A model generated the notes under the pieces. It made no database searches. It had not been told where the DNA came from and saw nothing but the letters and a program-made list of their open reading frames with translations. From contig OENT01000115.1 of the NCBI GenBank assembly GCA_900239685.1, forward strand, positions 1-64,000: DNA of 64,000 bases, written 5' to 3'. This document shows, in pieces, positions 37,402 through 48,715 of the stretch. Numbering within the stretch: the stretch's first letter is position 1; the number at the start of each line of letters is the position of its first letter. This DNA comes from Rotaria macrura. Lineage: Eukaryota > Rotifera > Eurotatoria > Philodinida > Philodinidae. The position numbers and the translations under genes are program-made.

Positions 37402-37720
37402 CAGAGCTCCGCAGGATGACAAAAAGTCGTCCCGCCGCCCTGTGGCCCATCCCGCCCCGCCTACTTTTTATTTTTCAGTCCGTGTCCCGTCCCGCGTCCC
37501 GTCTGGCATGGTTCAGCAAAAATTTCCGAACTGTTTCATCAATAAACCACTACCTTTTGGGGCTTGAAATGGTTGAGCCAGTTGTTTTAACCGAAAGCGA
37601 CACTTCTCTGATGAAAAGTCACAAAAAATTATTATTTTTCAGCAAAAAAACGAAGAAAATATTGCTTGCGGGACGTAGAACGAATCCAAAACTCGTCCCG
37701 TCCCGTTTTTCGGAGCTCTG
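37402..37720. mobile_element. 319-bp hAT-type MITE
   Basis: Ends CAGAGCTCCG (37402-37411) and CGGAGCTCTG (37711-37720) are identical to those of the 7251-12047 element. The flanks GTATAGAT and GTAAATAT agree at six of eight positions and fit the hAT target pattern (T at 2, A at 7). Subterminal parts carry GTCCCGTCCCG units, the equivalent of the GTCCCATGGGAC units of the larger relative. The 102-codon frame inside is a by-product. Confidence 0.8.
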
Positions 37721-37726
37721 GTAAAT

Positions 37727-37922
37727 ATGCATCAGTACCGGTATTACTAATTTTATAATATCAGTATTTCTAGTTTATCAGGGTCATCGTTGTCAACAAG
37801 CACCAGTATTGAGAACTCCATTAACTGAACCCTCCAATTCTGGTGCGTGTTGATATCAGTGATGTTGATAATCTAGAAATATTGGTACCCCTAAAACCAG
37901 TAATACTGGTGTTGGTGCATCC
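37727..37922. mobile_element. 196-bp MITE, abutting the previous one
   Basis: ATGCATCAGTACCGGTATTA at the left and TAATACTGGTGTTGGTGCAT at the right are imperfect inverted copies. The interior repeats CAGTATTxxTGG-like units. No clear target duplication. It starts six bases after the hAT-type MITE ends. Confidence 0.6.
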
Positions 37923-38034
37923 ATACTTGCCACTGACAACTTCAGAGAGTGCGAATACTGTGTAGCCTTCTGTGGAACTTAGTTATACTGTTGAAGAAAA
38001 TAGCGAGTGAAAGTTCAAGAGTAAGAATTTGTAT

Positions 38035-38216
38035 GCTCCCGAACCACGGTTACGGACGTCCCCTCCCTTGGGTTACAGACGGTCCCCTCCCCCACGGTGG
38101 ATTACAGATGCCCCACCCTTCAGAGGGGTTCCAGACGCCCTCTTCCTTCCATCCTCCATGTGTTACAGGCATAGTCCCTTGTTACAGGCAACCCCTCTCC
38201 GCATAACAGACCATAG
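38035..38216. repeat. Degenerate minisatellite
   Basis: Five to six imperfect units of the type GGTTACAGACGxxCCCCTCCC with variable spacers (38051, 38073, 38101, 38127, 38160, 38180). It runs directly into copy B of the dispersed repeat. The C-rich run at base 1 is probably the end of the same kind of array. Confidence 0.7.
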
Positions 38217-38540
38217 AAGGCAGTGTATTACTCTATGGCAGATCTAGCAACCAGTCTAATACTATTCCCTTATAGAAGAGCGTTATTTACCATTTATTTC
38301 AATGCTTGTAATAAGAAAAATGTTAAATTACGAAACATAAAGGACGAAAAATCGAAATTAACGAGTGAATAGTAACAATGTAAAGAAAAAATCGGGTGCC
38401 CATCAGAAAAAGACTACGCAAAAAATTCTTTCATATTACATTTTCTGTATTTTCTATTAGCAATATGAATCTATAGGTGTTTGAAATCCATATTTAAAAC
38501 CCAAAGAGACTGTGCTAACAAGCGTTTTTCTGATTATTTT
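38203..38540 (+). repeat. Dispersed repeat, copy B
   Basis: Collinear with 11-330: ATAACAGACCATAGAAGG, CAGTGTAT, AAAAATGTTAAATTACG, TTAACGAGTGAATAG, TTCATATTACATTTTCTG, TATTTTCTATTAGC, CTGTGCTAACAAGCGTTTTT. It is more diverged at the right end than copy A, where the terminal hairpin is better kept. Preceded by a minisatellite of TTACAG/C-rich units. Confidence 0.7.
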
Positions 38541-38545
38541 TATTT

Positions 38546-39892
38546 TTGACTTCATGATGAGTGTAGTCATCGAGCAGTTGAGTACAATATAGGTTTGTTT
38601 CAGTGGATGTTTTGCATGCTCCGGACCATGTGCTGTTTATGCCTTACAAATAAACATAGTTTGTGATAATTCTAAATAGTATAATCAGAAGGACACTGGC
38701 CATCGCATTTATTGTTGCATTTAGTCAAACTGATGGTGGGATTGTACCAGTCATTAACTACAATAGCAATTGACCTAATTTTCCTGTATATCACATTAAT
38801 TTCTCAATTGCATTGTTAGTATTCATATTTCTCAGTCCACTTCTTCGATTTGTTTCTAATAAACTAGCAAGTACGACAATACAAGAAATGTAATCCAATT
38901 CGCCAAATCTCTGAGTGTGGCAAAACACGATGGATGTTGATGTGAGGAACGTTTTTCTATAGTTGTAGAACGTAAACAATAAACGGTTCATGTGACCATA
39001 TATCATCATAAATATTTAAGAGCTCGTTCAAAAACAAGCATACAGCTCTCTCCATCACGTTTATTTACATATCATTTTGTAGTATACTATCTTCTAGGTA
39101 CAAATGCAGAAATATCCCTGTAACCAGTGCCCTAGATAATAAGAGATCGAACGTGTGTGTGGTCGAGAGTGTAAGTGTTCGGATGTAAAATGGCGATTTG
39201 AGTCAAGGCAAGACTCTTGCAATAGTTCTGAGGTGGACCTTGTTCTCCAAACTGATCAAAAACAACATGAATACCGAAAGTATGAATGTAGATGTTACTG
39301 GCGAGAGTCTTAACTTAATACAAACTCTAATATACACACTCAAGTAGGAATCCAAACGTAAAATTTGCCATAGCGTTGAAGAGAAGCGTAGAATTTTATC
39401 GAACACTCAAAAACAATGTCGATGCAACATCCATCATTCTTAATTTCATTATATATAATCTACTGTGCATGTATTCTAATCATTATTAGTATTTTTTATC
39501 ATTTTTAATTACTCAACCAATATATTCGACATCAATTGGTATAGTTACAGTAGTATAGGTTCTTTATTATTATTTTCTTTTATGAATTACTTCCATTCCT
39601 TGTGTTGTTTGGTATTCTTATCGTGCAAGTCGACTCATATATCGCATTGTACACAGGACCAAAAATATAAAACTATTTTTAATATCCCTCTTGCTCATCG
39701 AATAAACTATATCTTGATCGTTGCTTCACATTGAATTGTCTGCTCATTTTATCTAAATTTTTACAATCTTTAACTTCTTGCCGCTATTCTTTGGAAAATT
39801 GGTTCTTGAAAATTGTTCAATATTTGGATTCTTTGTCATTTATGCAACTCATTCACAAACATAGGCTAATTTAATTTGTTCTATTGACTCTA
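38546..39892. other. No gene recognised
   Basis: Featureless AT-rich DNA between the dispersed repeat and the next transposon; 67-72-codon frames on the minus strand carry no motif. Confidence 0.4.
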
Positions 39893-40481
39893 TACACTGA
39901 AAGAAAAAAAGATGCCACACGAAACCCTAAAGGGTTCCGATTTTTGCAACGAAATCGAAGCCCTTTGAGGTTTCGTAGAAATGAGGTTTCGTGAAAAGTC
40001 TTCATTTTTAATAGCTGATAGCGAGCCTTTCGTACTTGGAGTTCTTTACAATTCCCGATTCAACATTGACTGTAAGTTTCGCCAAATGCTATGCTCCATT
40101 GCGGAAGTAATTTTCCACCAGCATTCAGTGTTAAAACCTCACACTCCCTAAAAAAAGAGGTGAGTCCTGTGAAAACCGGTATAAAAGTAGGAGCGAATTT
40201 CTGTATCCTATAGCGAGTCACATGATATCGCTGTAACATGGTAGCAATATTTCGATCACTAAATTCCGCACTTTTTTCCATGATTTGTGCTGCTTCTTGC
40301 GGAAAGACACACCAACTTACTCGGAACTGAGTAGAAAAAATCAGGAAAGTTCGTGGCCAGGAGACTATTTCCATGTTCCAGCGACGCCTTGTGTGTTCCT
40401 ACAGAATACCGCAACTTTCAGGCTTTTCTTCGGCTAGTTCCTTCAGGTTCCGATGGGCGAAACGATCGGCATGGAATGTTT

Positions 40482-40750
40482 GATCTAAATAGAAAAAAAC
40501 ATTTCATTCTATTGTAGCTTCTAAAATCGAACTCCCCATTCTTATTTGTTCATCTAACAACTGATCTAAATAAAATCAAAATATTTCATCAGCTTTTAAC
40601 TATTTAAATCGAACTCACCATTATTATTTGCTCAGCTAGCAAATGATCCAAGTACGAAAAAATATTTCAGGAGGTTGCAATTTTTAGAATCGAACTCATC
40701 ATTATTATCTGCCCATCGGACAACTGATCTAGCTAGAAATGGAATATTTC
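40482..40750. repeat. Tandem repeat, about 81-bp unit, 3.3 copies
   Basis: Units start GATCTAAATAGAAAAA, GATCTAAATAAAATCA, GATCCAAGTACGAAAA and GATCTAGCTAGAAATG. Each runs through ATATTTCA...AATCGAACTC..CATTATTATTTG..CATC..ACAACT. They are diverged but clearly in register. They lie inside the 39895-41565 element. Confidence 0.75.
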
Positions 40751-40753
40751 GCC

Positions 40754-41264
40754 AAGTAGTGGGTAATGTTTCCGTTATTAGTTACCCGGTAACAGTATCG
40801 GAGCGATGGAATCAACGACTCTTCCAATAATCAGCAAAGCACGTTTTCACGAAAAAGAAACGAGATTCTTAAAAGTTTGAGTAAATCAAGTTGCTCAGGG
40901 AATCTGATACAGGAATTTTTATTATTTTCACTTGTTCTCTTCTTTTTTAAAAACCTATCTCTGAATGCAGAAACAGGTTTCGTGAGAAAAAAATAATTTC
41001 AATGAACCACTTCAAATTTTTTTGGCAAGAAATGTTCTTCTCAAAAACTATGAACTGAAACAAGTGAAATTAGGGATTTCACTAATGGATTCCCCCGAGC
41101 CTGATATACTTTGGTCGAACTTAATAGAATTTCGTAGTTTTTCTTAAAACCTCTTTTGATGCTTATAAGAGGAGTGATTCAACCCGTTACTGAGTTACCC
41201 AGTAACTCGTAGCGGCCCGTTTCCGTAAGCACGTAACTGGTAACGGACAAGTTACTAGCTACTT
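40754..41264. mobile_element. Possible nested MITE with GTTAC-rich ends
   Basis: AAGTAGTGGGTAATGTTTCC and GTTATTAGTTAC on the left are mirrored by GTAACTGGTAACGG and ACAAGTTACTAGCTACTT on the right. Several further GTAACTGG / CCGTTAC units sit at 41180-41290. No matching target duplication was found, so it may instead be part of the surrounding element. Confidence 0.4.
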
Positions 41265-41565
41265 GGATACGTAACGGCTTGGTAATGGTAACTTCATAAC
41301 CTTAATTCTGCGCGAAGCAAGTTTACAAAACCTTTTGTGTACGAAACTCAAAAGGGTTTTTCACCAAACCTCAGGAGTCACGCAACTTTCAAAGGGTTCA
41401 GGACGAAGCATTTTTATATTTTAAAGCTTTAAAAAGAATTTTGCAAAACCTTGGATATTGCCAAACCTCCTGCAGGTTTCGCATGATCCTACAGACACTT
41501 AAATAGTATAGTGAAGCACGACGAAACTTGAGAGGTTTCGTGTGACACCTTATTTTTTTTCAGTG

Positions 41566-43564
41566 TATGTGCTACACGTGCAGCAACAGTAATTAAAGAA
41601 GTGATTAACAATACAAATAACATAGAGCAACTGCCATTCAATCATAATGAATTCGAAGCATCATAAAAATAAACACTAATATGAATCGAAATTCATCACT
41701 CAATTCATAAACGTAAAGAAATTGAAAAAATAACTTCCGAGTAAGGCAATAGAAATTCATTAACGAACATGTAACTTAAAACAAATAAAAACTTAGAAAA
41801 ACTTTAGTAACTCCATTTAAATGGTGTCTCTAAGTCTCTGGGCATTTAGTTTTAGGTACTTTATCTATTCTTCCAGTGTTCTGTATTTATCTTTTTTGAG
41901 AGTCACTATTGATGCATTATATACTGCAGTGGTTATTCCGATTATTCTCAAAGAAATATAGGGCTTTCGACGAAAATTATATAGAAGCCAAGAAAGAGTT
42001 TCAAAATGTATTTACTCTCCTGAAGTGATACTATTCCATTTCTTCGAGCAAGTCTGATGTTCTTAGGCGATAGAAACTCGTTTTTATATTATAACAGACT
42101 GGGGACACTGTTTAATTTTGAAGTGCAACTTTTGTATGCCATGTGAAAAAAGTGGAGAATATATTTGATTAGCGTCGATCACCATTTGCTCTTTATACGT
42201 TTTTGTATTCTACATGTGGTCTATTTGATCTTAATTAGTTTTTTTAGTGCTTGATGTAACAGAATGCAGAATGTGTAGGAATTCCGTTATGAAAAACGGA
42301 GGCACATATATCTTTAGCCATTTTTCGTGATGTTTATTCGATTGTCCACGACATCCAAATATAACTATTTTACACAGAACGCGAGCTTATATAGATAGAG
42401 AGAAGATAAGAAAAAGGACACAGTATAATGATTTACAATAGAAGAAGAAGGCTAGAGAACGTTAACTAACAGATGAAACGATAAGGCTATAGTGTATCAG
42501 CGATATGACTTATTACATGCATCAAACTTTTTTATGATTACATAACACACTGATTTTTATTATGCAATACAAGGATATCACTTCATTCGAGTGTGATGTG
42601 CTTATTGGCACTGCTTGAAAGTGTATTTTTTCGAAACACCACGCATTTCGGCTATATGATGATAATATTAAGTAAGGTTTCCATAGAGCTTCAAATTAGT
42701 TTTCTTCACTAAAGATTCCTTACGATAGTTCATGATCAGTAACGGCACAAATTAAGCACTACTTCTATGAAAACTATTAATGAAGACTATCCAGAATTTG
42801 TGAAGTGATGTTGTAAGAGGTTCAGTTTCGTTTATGAAATATTTGATTATTGAATGATGTGACACATCATAAAGACAGTGAAAATACTTGTAGAGATCTC
42901 ATAATTTTGCACAACATAATTTAGATAATTTTTCTTAAAAGCAATGTCTTCTGGTAATTATATGAAATAAAAACCTTTTTGTGACGATTTCTGATAGAAG
43001 GGAAACTAGAGCTGATGGAATTACACTTTATTCATTCCTCCATATCATACGATCGTATTTTTTTCATACAAAGCATGTGCTCATATACGCATCGTAAAGA
43101 GAGGACAGACAAGCAAAGATTCAATCAAGCGTGATACAATATTCAAAGGGCACTCAAGGGAAAATCCGACGGGCATGACAATAACAGAAGCACAAGGACT
43201 TGAAAGGTATTCTCATGGGTTGTTCGACTTTTCTCATAATATTTACAATCAACATGTATGAATACATGCGGTATGATAGATTAAAGAAAAAGACATAAAT
43301 TTTCAACATAAAATGAACAGCAAAAGAACATGTATCAAGTGGTCTTATTATTTTGGTCAGTACTGTATAGCTGTTATAATGATAACAAAAAAAATAAGCA
43401 TGAAAGATTTCTCTTCGTCGTGTATGACTTCTGTTTTTTGTTTTCGATTTTTCTTATTAAGCCTGAAGTATTATTATGACTATATCGGTCCTCAAGAAAC
43501 GATATAGATCAAGGATACTATTCATTGCCGTATTTCTGCATTTGCCAAAATTTCTAAATTATCT
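41566..43564. other. Two kb without a recognised gene
   Basis: No convincing frame, splice chain, element end or RNA gene seen. Confidence 0.4.
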
Positions 43565-43960
43565 GAAATTTCCAATATCTGTAAAAATTTTCGCTTCCAC
43601 TAATGCGCATTTATCGCGTTGATGGAAACTTTGGAAATTTCTGTAATTTCCCTTTTCGAAAATCTGAATATACCTTTGAATCCGATAAAGAAAGTATGAT
43701 TTCTTCTCTGTTTTCAGTCTCACTATGTAATCGTGTAACTTTCAAACAGCTCCTTGAAGAACGATTGCGACCCAGAATGTTGAAATGTACGATAAATCAC
43801 TGTATAAAAAACAACAAAGGCAAGAAATGAAGAAAAAGTAACGAATTTTTCATTAAGAATAATATTTTTTGTAAAACGTTTTTGCTGTCTTAATTACTGT
43901 TTTCTAGTATTGTCGAGGATATAAGAAAATTGAGTCAATTCTTCTTATATTTGTTAAGAC
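43565..43960 (+). repeat. Protein-like repeat, copy B
   Basis: ATG 43603 opens 75 codons: RIYRVDGNFGNFCNFPFRKS, later MISSLFSVSLCN, LLEERLRPRM and a terminal NNKGKK. The minus-strand copy at 7871-7656 matches at roughly half of the residues. DNA similarity extends into both flanks (GAAATTTCCAATATCT before; GTCGAGGATATAAGAAAATT after), so this is a repeated DNA unit and not just a shared domain. No function recognised. Confidence 0.6.
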
Positions 43961-45368
43961 CAATCGCCATGTTGACTGTATGTCTTGGGATCTTTTGACG
44001 CGATTGTACAAATACATTTGAGAGACGCAACGTTTACAGTAATTCTTGTACTATCACGCACAGTAGTTCTTAAACGGTTGTCGTAAAAATTATTGTAATT
44101 TCGTTTTTTATGATCGTTTTCTAATCATATCTAATTTGACGATCCTTGATATAAAATGGATATGCGTGTCAGTAGCACAACGAGGCAGCTGAGAAGCAGA
44201 ATCAGAATTAAGAATGACGTTCATCCCGCATTATCATCTGCGTTGAACTAAAGAACAAGGTAAAAATAACAGTTGAAAAATACAGCATGAAATATTTTCT
44301 GTTGTGAATTGGCTTGATGCAGCAAAAAAAGATTTACTATCTATGTACTATTTATTTGACAATCTTGTATTCATACTAAAGTTCTTGAGAAAGTAGGTTA
44401 TTGAATGATTGTAAGATCTAATAGATGGTTACTTTATCGACATTGAGACTTTGTGTACTTCATCAATTGTCGTTGAGTATTTCTATTCTAAAGTTTATAG
44501 CTGTAAGAACACAAACTAAAGACATGTTAATTCAATGTTGAAAGTAAACAAAATTATTCTTAAGTTCTTGTTTATTTCCGAATATTTATACAGGTACATA
44601 TATCCGATAATGGAGAATACAAAACTTTATATATTGCTTCGAAATCAGTTTGTATGTTCTTTCGATTTCATAATTGATAAATGCATGGCTCTAATGTAAC
44701 GATTGATTTATATCTCTAAAATAAACCATTGTCACTCAACGTCACATCATAAGGCCTAAAAAGAATGAATAATAAATTATGTGATGATGATAAGGCAAAA
44801 AATCTGTCATTTTACTTCGGGAATAGAAAAACAGAAACATGCAGGTTATGATTGCATTCTTCTTTCTTTCTTTTCTTTCTTCGCTCCAGTGTGAAATATC
44901 ATTTCTATAAATTTGAATTAGTTTGCCTCATCAATTAGAATGCGGTTAATTGTTATTTTTAATTACTTCTACAAAAGCGTTTGTGGATTAATATTAGTGT
45001 ACGCACTCAGATACATGGAAAGAGAAGGGTTGAACAGTAACAAGAACTTTATTCAATTTCTTTTCATCTGCAGATATGGCAGAATTCGAAGAGCTGATTT
45101 TTGAAAATATTTAATGAGCACTTCAATCTTATTGTAGAATCCACCTTGATGGGTATTAGTTATGCACACTTCACATTAAGAGAAAAAGAACTGCGCAAAA
45201 CCATTAATTATATTTACGGAGTTTGACTACTACTGAAGCATGGAAATCAAGATATGTGCAGTCGTTGTTTTAGATAAACATATTTGTACGTGTGTATAAA
45301 AAATCGACATTAATCTGAATTATTCATCGACGAAATATCAATATTCTTGCTGCAAAAACGCAGCACCT
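43961..45368. other. Upstream region of the ART gene
   Basis: No coding region is recognised with confidence. A 31-codon frame from ATG 44156 (DMRVSSTTRQLRSRIRIK) preceded by TATAAA is followed by AAG|GTAAAA, which could be an untranslated or small first exon. This is speculative. Confidence 0.3.
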
Positions 45369-48300
45369 ATGGAGCTTATGGAACTTAATAAGCAACAGTC
45401 ATATCATAGTCAGGTCACATTCCATGATGATACCATGAATAACAAGCAGCATTACGGACAGGTGTGTAAAAAGAACGCAATACTTGACACATTTAAATAT
45501 ATAGTCGTATTTCTTTGGAAAAACAATAGATGCGTAAAAGAAACTGGTCATTTTTCAGTCAACTTTTACGTCACGTTGAGTTTTGTTTCTCAAAAAGTCC
45601 TAGAGAAAAAAAACATTTCGAAACTATTTGTTATCTCTCATTTACATCTTCACTACAGGGGATTAAATATTATCATTTTAATTGTTATATTGAGTTGTTT
45701 TTTGAAAAACGATAATACATGGTGAGTCGTTCAGAAATCAATTCAAAAGAGATTTCAAGTAGAAAGAAAGATCTTTATCCGAGGCGCTTTGTTCAACACT
45801 TCGTAGTTATAGCATTCAAGCGTGGACGAGTTAATAAATTTATAACATACATCATAACTTAGACTGTTAAGTTTAGAGTAAAACATACTACAAGCAATCT
45901 ATGAGTTACTAATATTTTAATCCATTGAGCTATACGTCAATATACATTCTTAAATATTTTTTAACATTGTTTTGGATATTTTTAAGTTGTGGTAGCAATA
46001 AAAGATACTTGCTAGAAAATCTATATTAGTTTAATACGGCTAAGTAGAATGGTTAGAAAAAGTTATCATCATTTTCAAAATACAAGATGTTTATCACAGG
46101 CATCTTCAGAAAAAAATGAAGGATCTGAACAAGAATTCAAAATTCGAATTGAAGACTATAGGATAAAAATGACCGAAATAAAATTTCTTTTTTATATGAA
46201 GATTTGTGTTAAACCCAGTGAAAAATGACAGATTGTAATCGGATTTTGTGCAACAAAATCAAAATTATAATCTATTGAAATTTTCAAATGGACCATAACT
46301 TTAACTTTAATCAAGAATAATTAATAATTATTATTACTGATTAGAAGTGATTAAAACTAAAGTTATGGTCCATTGAAAGATTTTAATCGATTATAATTTT
46401 GATTTTGTTGCACAAAAATTCAATTCCAATCTGTCATTTTTCACCGGTAAGTTTATATAGTCAAATTCAAAGTACTAGGAACGATACTTTGAATAAAATA
46501 CAATACTCCTTCCCAGATATAAAAATTGATTTTCAAATAACATTATCTTTCACATAGTTTTCTAGAAGTTTTAATGAACATAAATAACCTGTTCTCGTCG
46601 GGTATTAACCATGCTATTTTTTTATTTCATCTGCTTTTTTGTGCTAACGCACAATTTTTAAGTGCTATAGTATAAGACGCAAAAAAATGTTCGTTTCTAT
46701 GAAGGAATTCGATGCTTTTCTTTCGATGTTGAGTTTAGCATAGAATTTAAACATTCGATGAAACCTTGTCAACACAACAGGTTTTTAGAAATTCATTTTA
46801 TCGCAAAACTAACTACATAGCTACTATTCTTTCGTTTGATTTAAATTTCAAATGGAAATAATTTTAAATCAAACAGTTAACTAAACCGGTATATAATGAG
46901 AACGATGCTTTATTTCATTATACGTATTTCTAGTTCGAATACGAACCACTCGTAGCAAGATGCTAAGAACTTAAAGGCAAAGCAAATTCAATTTTTCCAA
47001 GTGTTTCGACTAGATTAGGTGAATCAGTAGTGCTACGTTCTGAAAAACTAGCCAACCGTGTGCCATACTAATACGATTTGCACGAGTCGTCATTACAAAT
47101 GAATATACAACTCGGAATGCTAGTACTCAGAACTTTTTTATAGGTCATTCTAGTTCACCCATTGTTTCTTATTCTTGCGGTATTCATGTTTTACTGATTA
47201 TTTTGGGCAGTCATAACGAACGAAATCGACTAGATTTAAAAGCCGTTTCACCGCATACTGTGTTACTCCATATCCATTTACATGTCACTCCAAACTAAGA
47301 CGATCATGCCAATTTAACTTCAGATAGTTTCAGACTACTTTAGACGACAGAGAAGCGACTCGACACTAGTCAGTTTTAAAATTCTCAACTAGGTTTTGTC
47401 GGTTTGGATATTTCCACAACTTGAAAATGTTAAATTTTCATTGATCTTTATTTTTGTAGGAGAATCAAAATGATTCGGTGAAAATAACAAAGAAACATGA
47501 TCGAAAAAATAAACGACGAAAAGAAATTCAAAATATAGACTTATCGAGTCACCAAACACCCGTAAACTTCGAAGATTTAACAGTAGAGCAGAAAGCAAAC
47601 AAAGAGCTCAATGATTTTTATGTTCAAAACCAAAAACTGCGATTAGAGAGCGATGATCTCTCAAAAAAGCTTCAAAAAACAGGTAATCAAAGAAATATCG
47701 GGATTACTAGTGATTCATTATGTAAATTGGATGAACCGATTTCGCATATCGACAAAAAAAAAACAATTGATCAAAATCACACTTGGACAAACAATCAGAG
47801 CGTGGATTTCAAATTGGATAACTATGTGATAGAAAGTCAGCGTGTTGTCGAACTTCCTTTCCTGGAAGAAAATCAGATTCATACGAATGAAGTCATAAAT
47901 CTCGGAACAGATTCGGATCCAATTATTGGATATGCCGAAGAGCCTTTGTTACCCCTCATCGATGCATGTGCTCCATTAGTTGATATTCTTTATGATTTGT
48001 CAGCCTATGTTAACGTGGCACTTCAAGAAACTCCTGAGGAACCACCCGATGGACTGACGATTGACGAAAGCGCTGCCATTCGTCTTTACACGATCGAATG
48101 GGAAGCACCACATCGAAGTCTTTACTCGATGCTGAATCATACTTTAAAGAAATGCGAACGAGGAAAACTTCGGCCCTATTTCAAATATATGAAGCTGTTT
48201 CTGACTGCTCTAGCCAAATTGCCATGTGTTCCGCCATCGACTGTTTGGAGAGGAGTAGCTAAAGATTTGAGCGTGGACTTCCCACCTGGTACACCGGTCA

Positions 48301-48653
48301 CATGGTGGGCATTTTCTTCAACTACAACCGAGCTAACCGTTCTAGAAAAGAACATCTATTTGGGCAATACAGGTGAACGTACACTGTTTTCTGTTGAAGC
48401 AATCAATGGACGGACAATTCGCGCTCATTCGCATTTTGTTACTGAAGATGAAATATTACTTTTGCCCGGTACTCATATGATAGTTCAATCACAATTCAGC
48501 CCAGCTGTTGATCTTCATGTCATCCACTTGAGGCAGATTAAACCAAAAGACACACTACTTGAGCCGCCATTCCAAGGTACTTTGAATATTTTAGATTTTT
48601 TTAAATTGCTTTATTTTCCGTTAGGTGCATGTCTATACCCAAAACTCAAGTGA
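45369..48653 (+). CDS. Arginine mono-ADP-ribosyltransferase (ART, R-S-ExE type)
   Basis: Exons 45369-45461, 47460-48576 and 48625-48653 (TGA) give 411 residues. The enzyme transfers ADP-ribose from NAD+ to arginine in proteins. The large exon has no in-frame ATG before the catalytic domain and begins after a good acceptor (TTTATTTTTGTAG), so an upstream exon is required. The one proposed (MELMELNKQQSYHSQVTF..., donor CAG|GTGTGT) fits in phase but is the weakest part. Residues about 67-107 look coiled-coil (charged, KANKELNDFYVQNQKL). The ART fold spans about 215-395: Arg295 in STVWRGV, the S-T-S-like FSSTT at 316-320, and Glu360-x-Glu362 in VTEDEILLLPGT. ExE predicts arginine specificity. No signal peptide, so a cytosolic domain. 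The last short exon ends ...CLYPKLK. If the GTGAGT at 48650 is used instead as a donor to 48716, the protein runs on into the next feature. Confidence 0.8.
46216..46446. mobile_element. 231-bp near-palindromic MITE in the ART first intron
   Basis: The two halves are inverted copies: CAGTGAAAAATGACAGATTG at the left, CAATCTGTCATTTTTCACCG at the right, with GTGCAACAAAATCAAAATTATAATC and its complement further in, and CCATAACTTTA / TAAAGTTATGG near the centre. Ends resemble hAT termini (CAGTG), but the flanks do not give a clear 8-bp duplication. Confidence 0.75.
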
Positions 48654-48715
48654 GTTTCTTCTTAGAGTCATTGAGATGCAAATATGACGGATCTTAATTT
48701 TACGAAATATTCTAG
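48650..48715 (+). other. Decision segment: intron or intercistronic gap
   Basis: GTGAGT at 48650 and ATTCTAG ending 48715 form a 66-bp intron that keeps frame between the ART exon (…KL-K) and the membrane exon (RPWY…). The same 66 bp contain the ART stop TGA (48651-48653), a pyrimidine-rich acceptor TTCTTCTTAG ending at 48665, and ATG 48684 in the membrane protein's frame. That is the layout expected where a spliced leader is added to a downstream cistron, a process known in bdelloids. Confidence 0.55.

Larger units (their letters stand above)
39895..41565. mobile_element. 1.67-kb element with 32-bp inverted ends and TA target
   Basis: The left end CACTGAAAGAAAAAAAGATG... and the right end (complement) CACTGAAAAAAAATAAGGTG... 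agree at about 28 of 32 positions, both leading into CACACGAAACC. TA lies on both sides (39893-39894, 41566-41567), as for Tc1/mariner-like elements. The interior repeats GGTTTCG / AAACCTC units near both ends, a tandem array at 40482-40750, and a nested GTTAC-rich inverted pair (40754-41264). The 104-codon minus-strand frame at 40060-40374 has no transposase motif. Confidence 0.7.

Noticed and set aside
37416-37724. 102-codon frame
   Set aside because: Almost coextensive with the 319-bp hAT-type MITE and built from GTCCCG units.
37949-38247. Two overlapping Pro/His-rich frames
   Set aside because: Generated by the TTACAG/CCCCTCCC minisatellite.
43313-43507. 64-codon frame
   Set aside because: No motif, no homology to the adjacent repeat, no splice signals of note.
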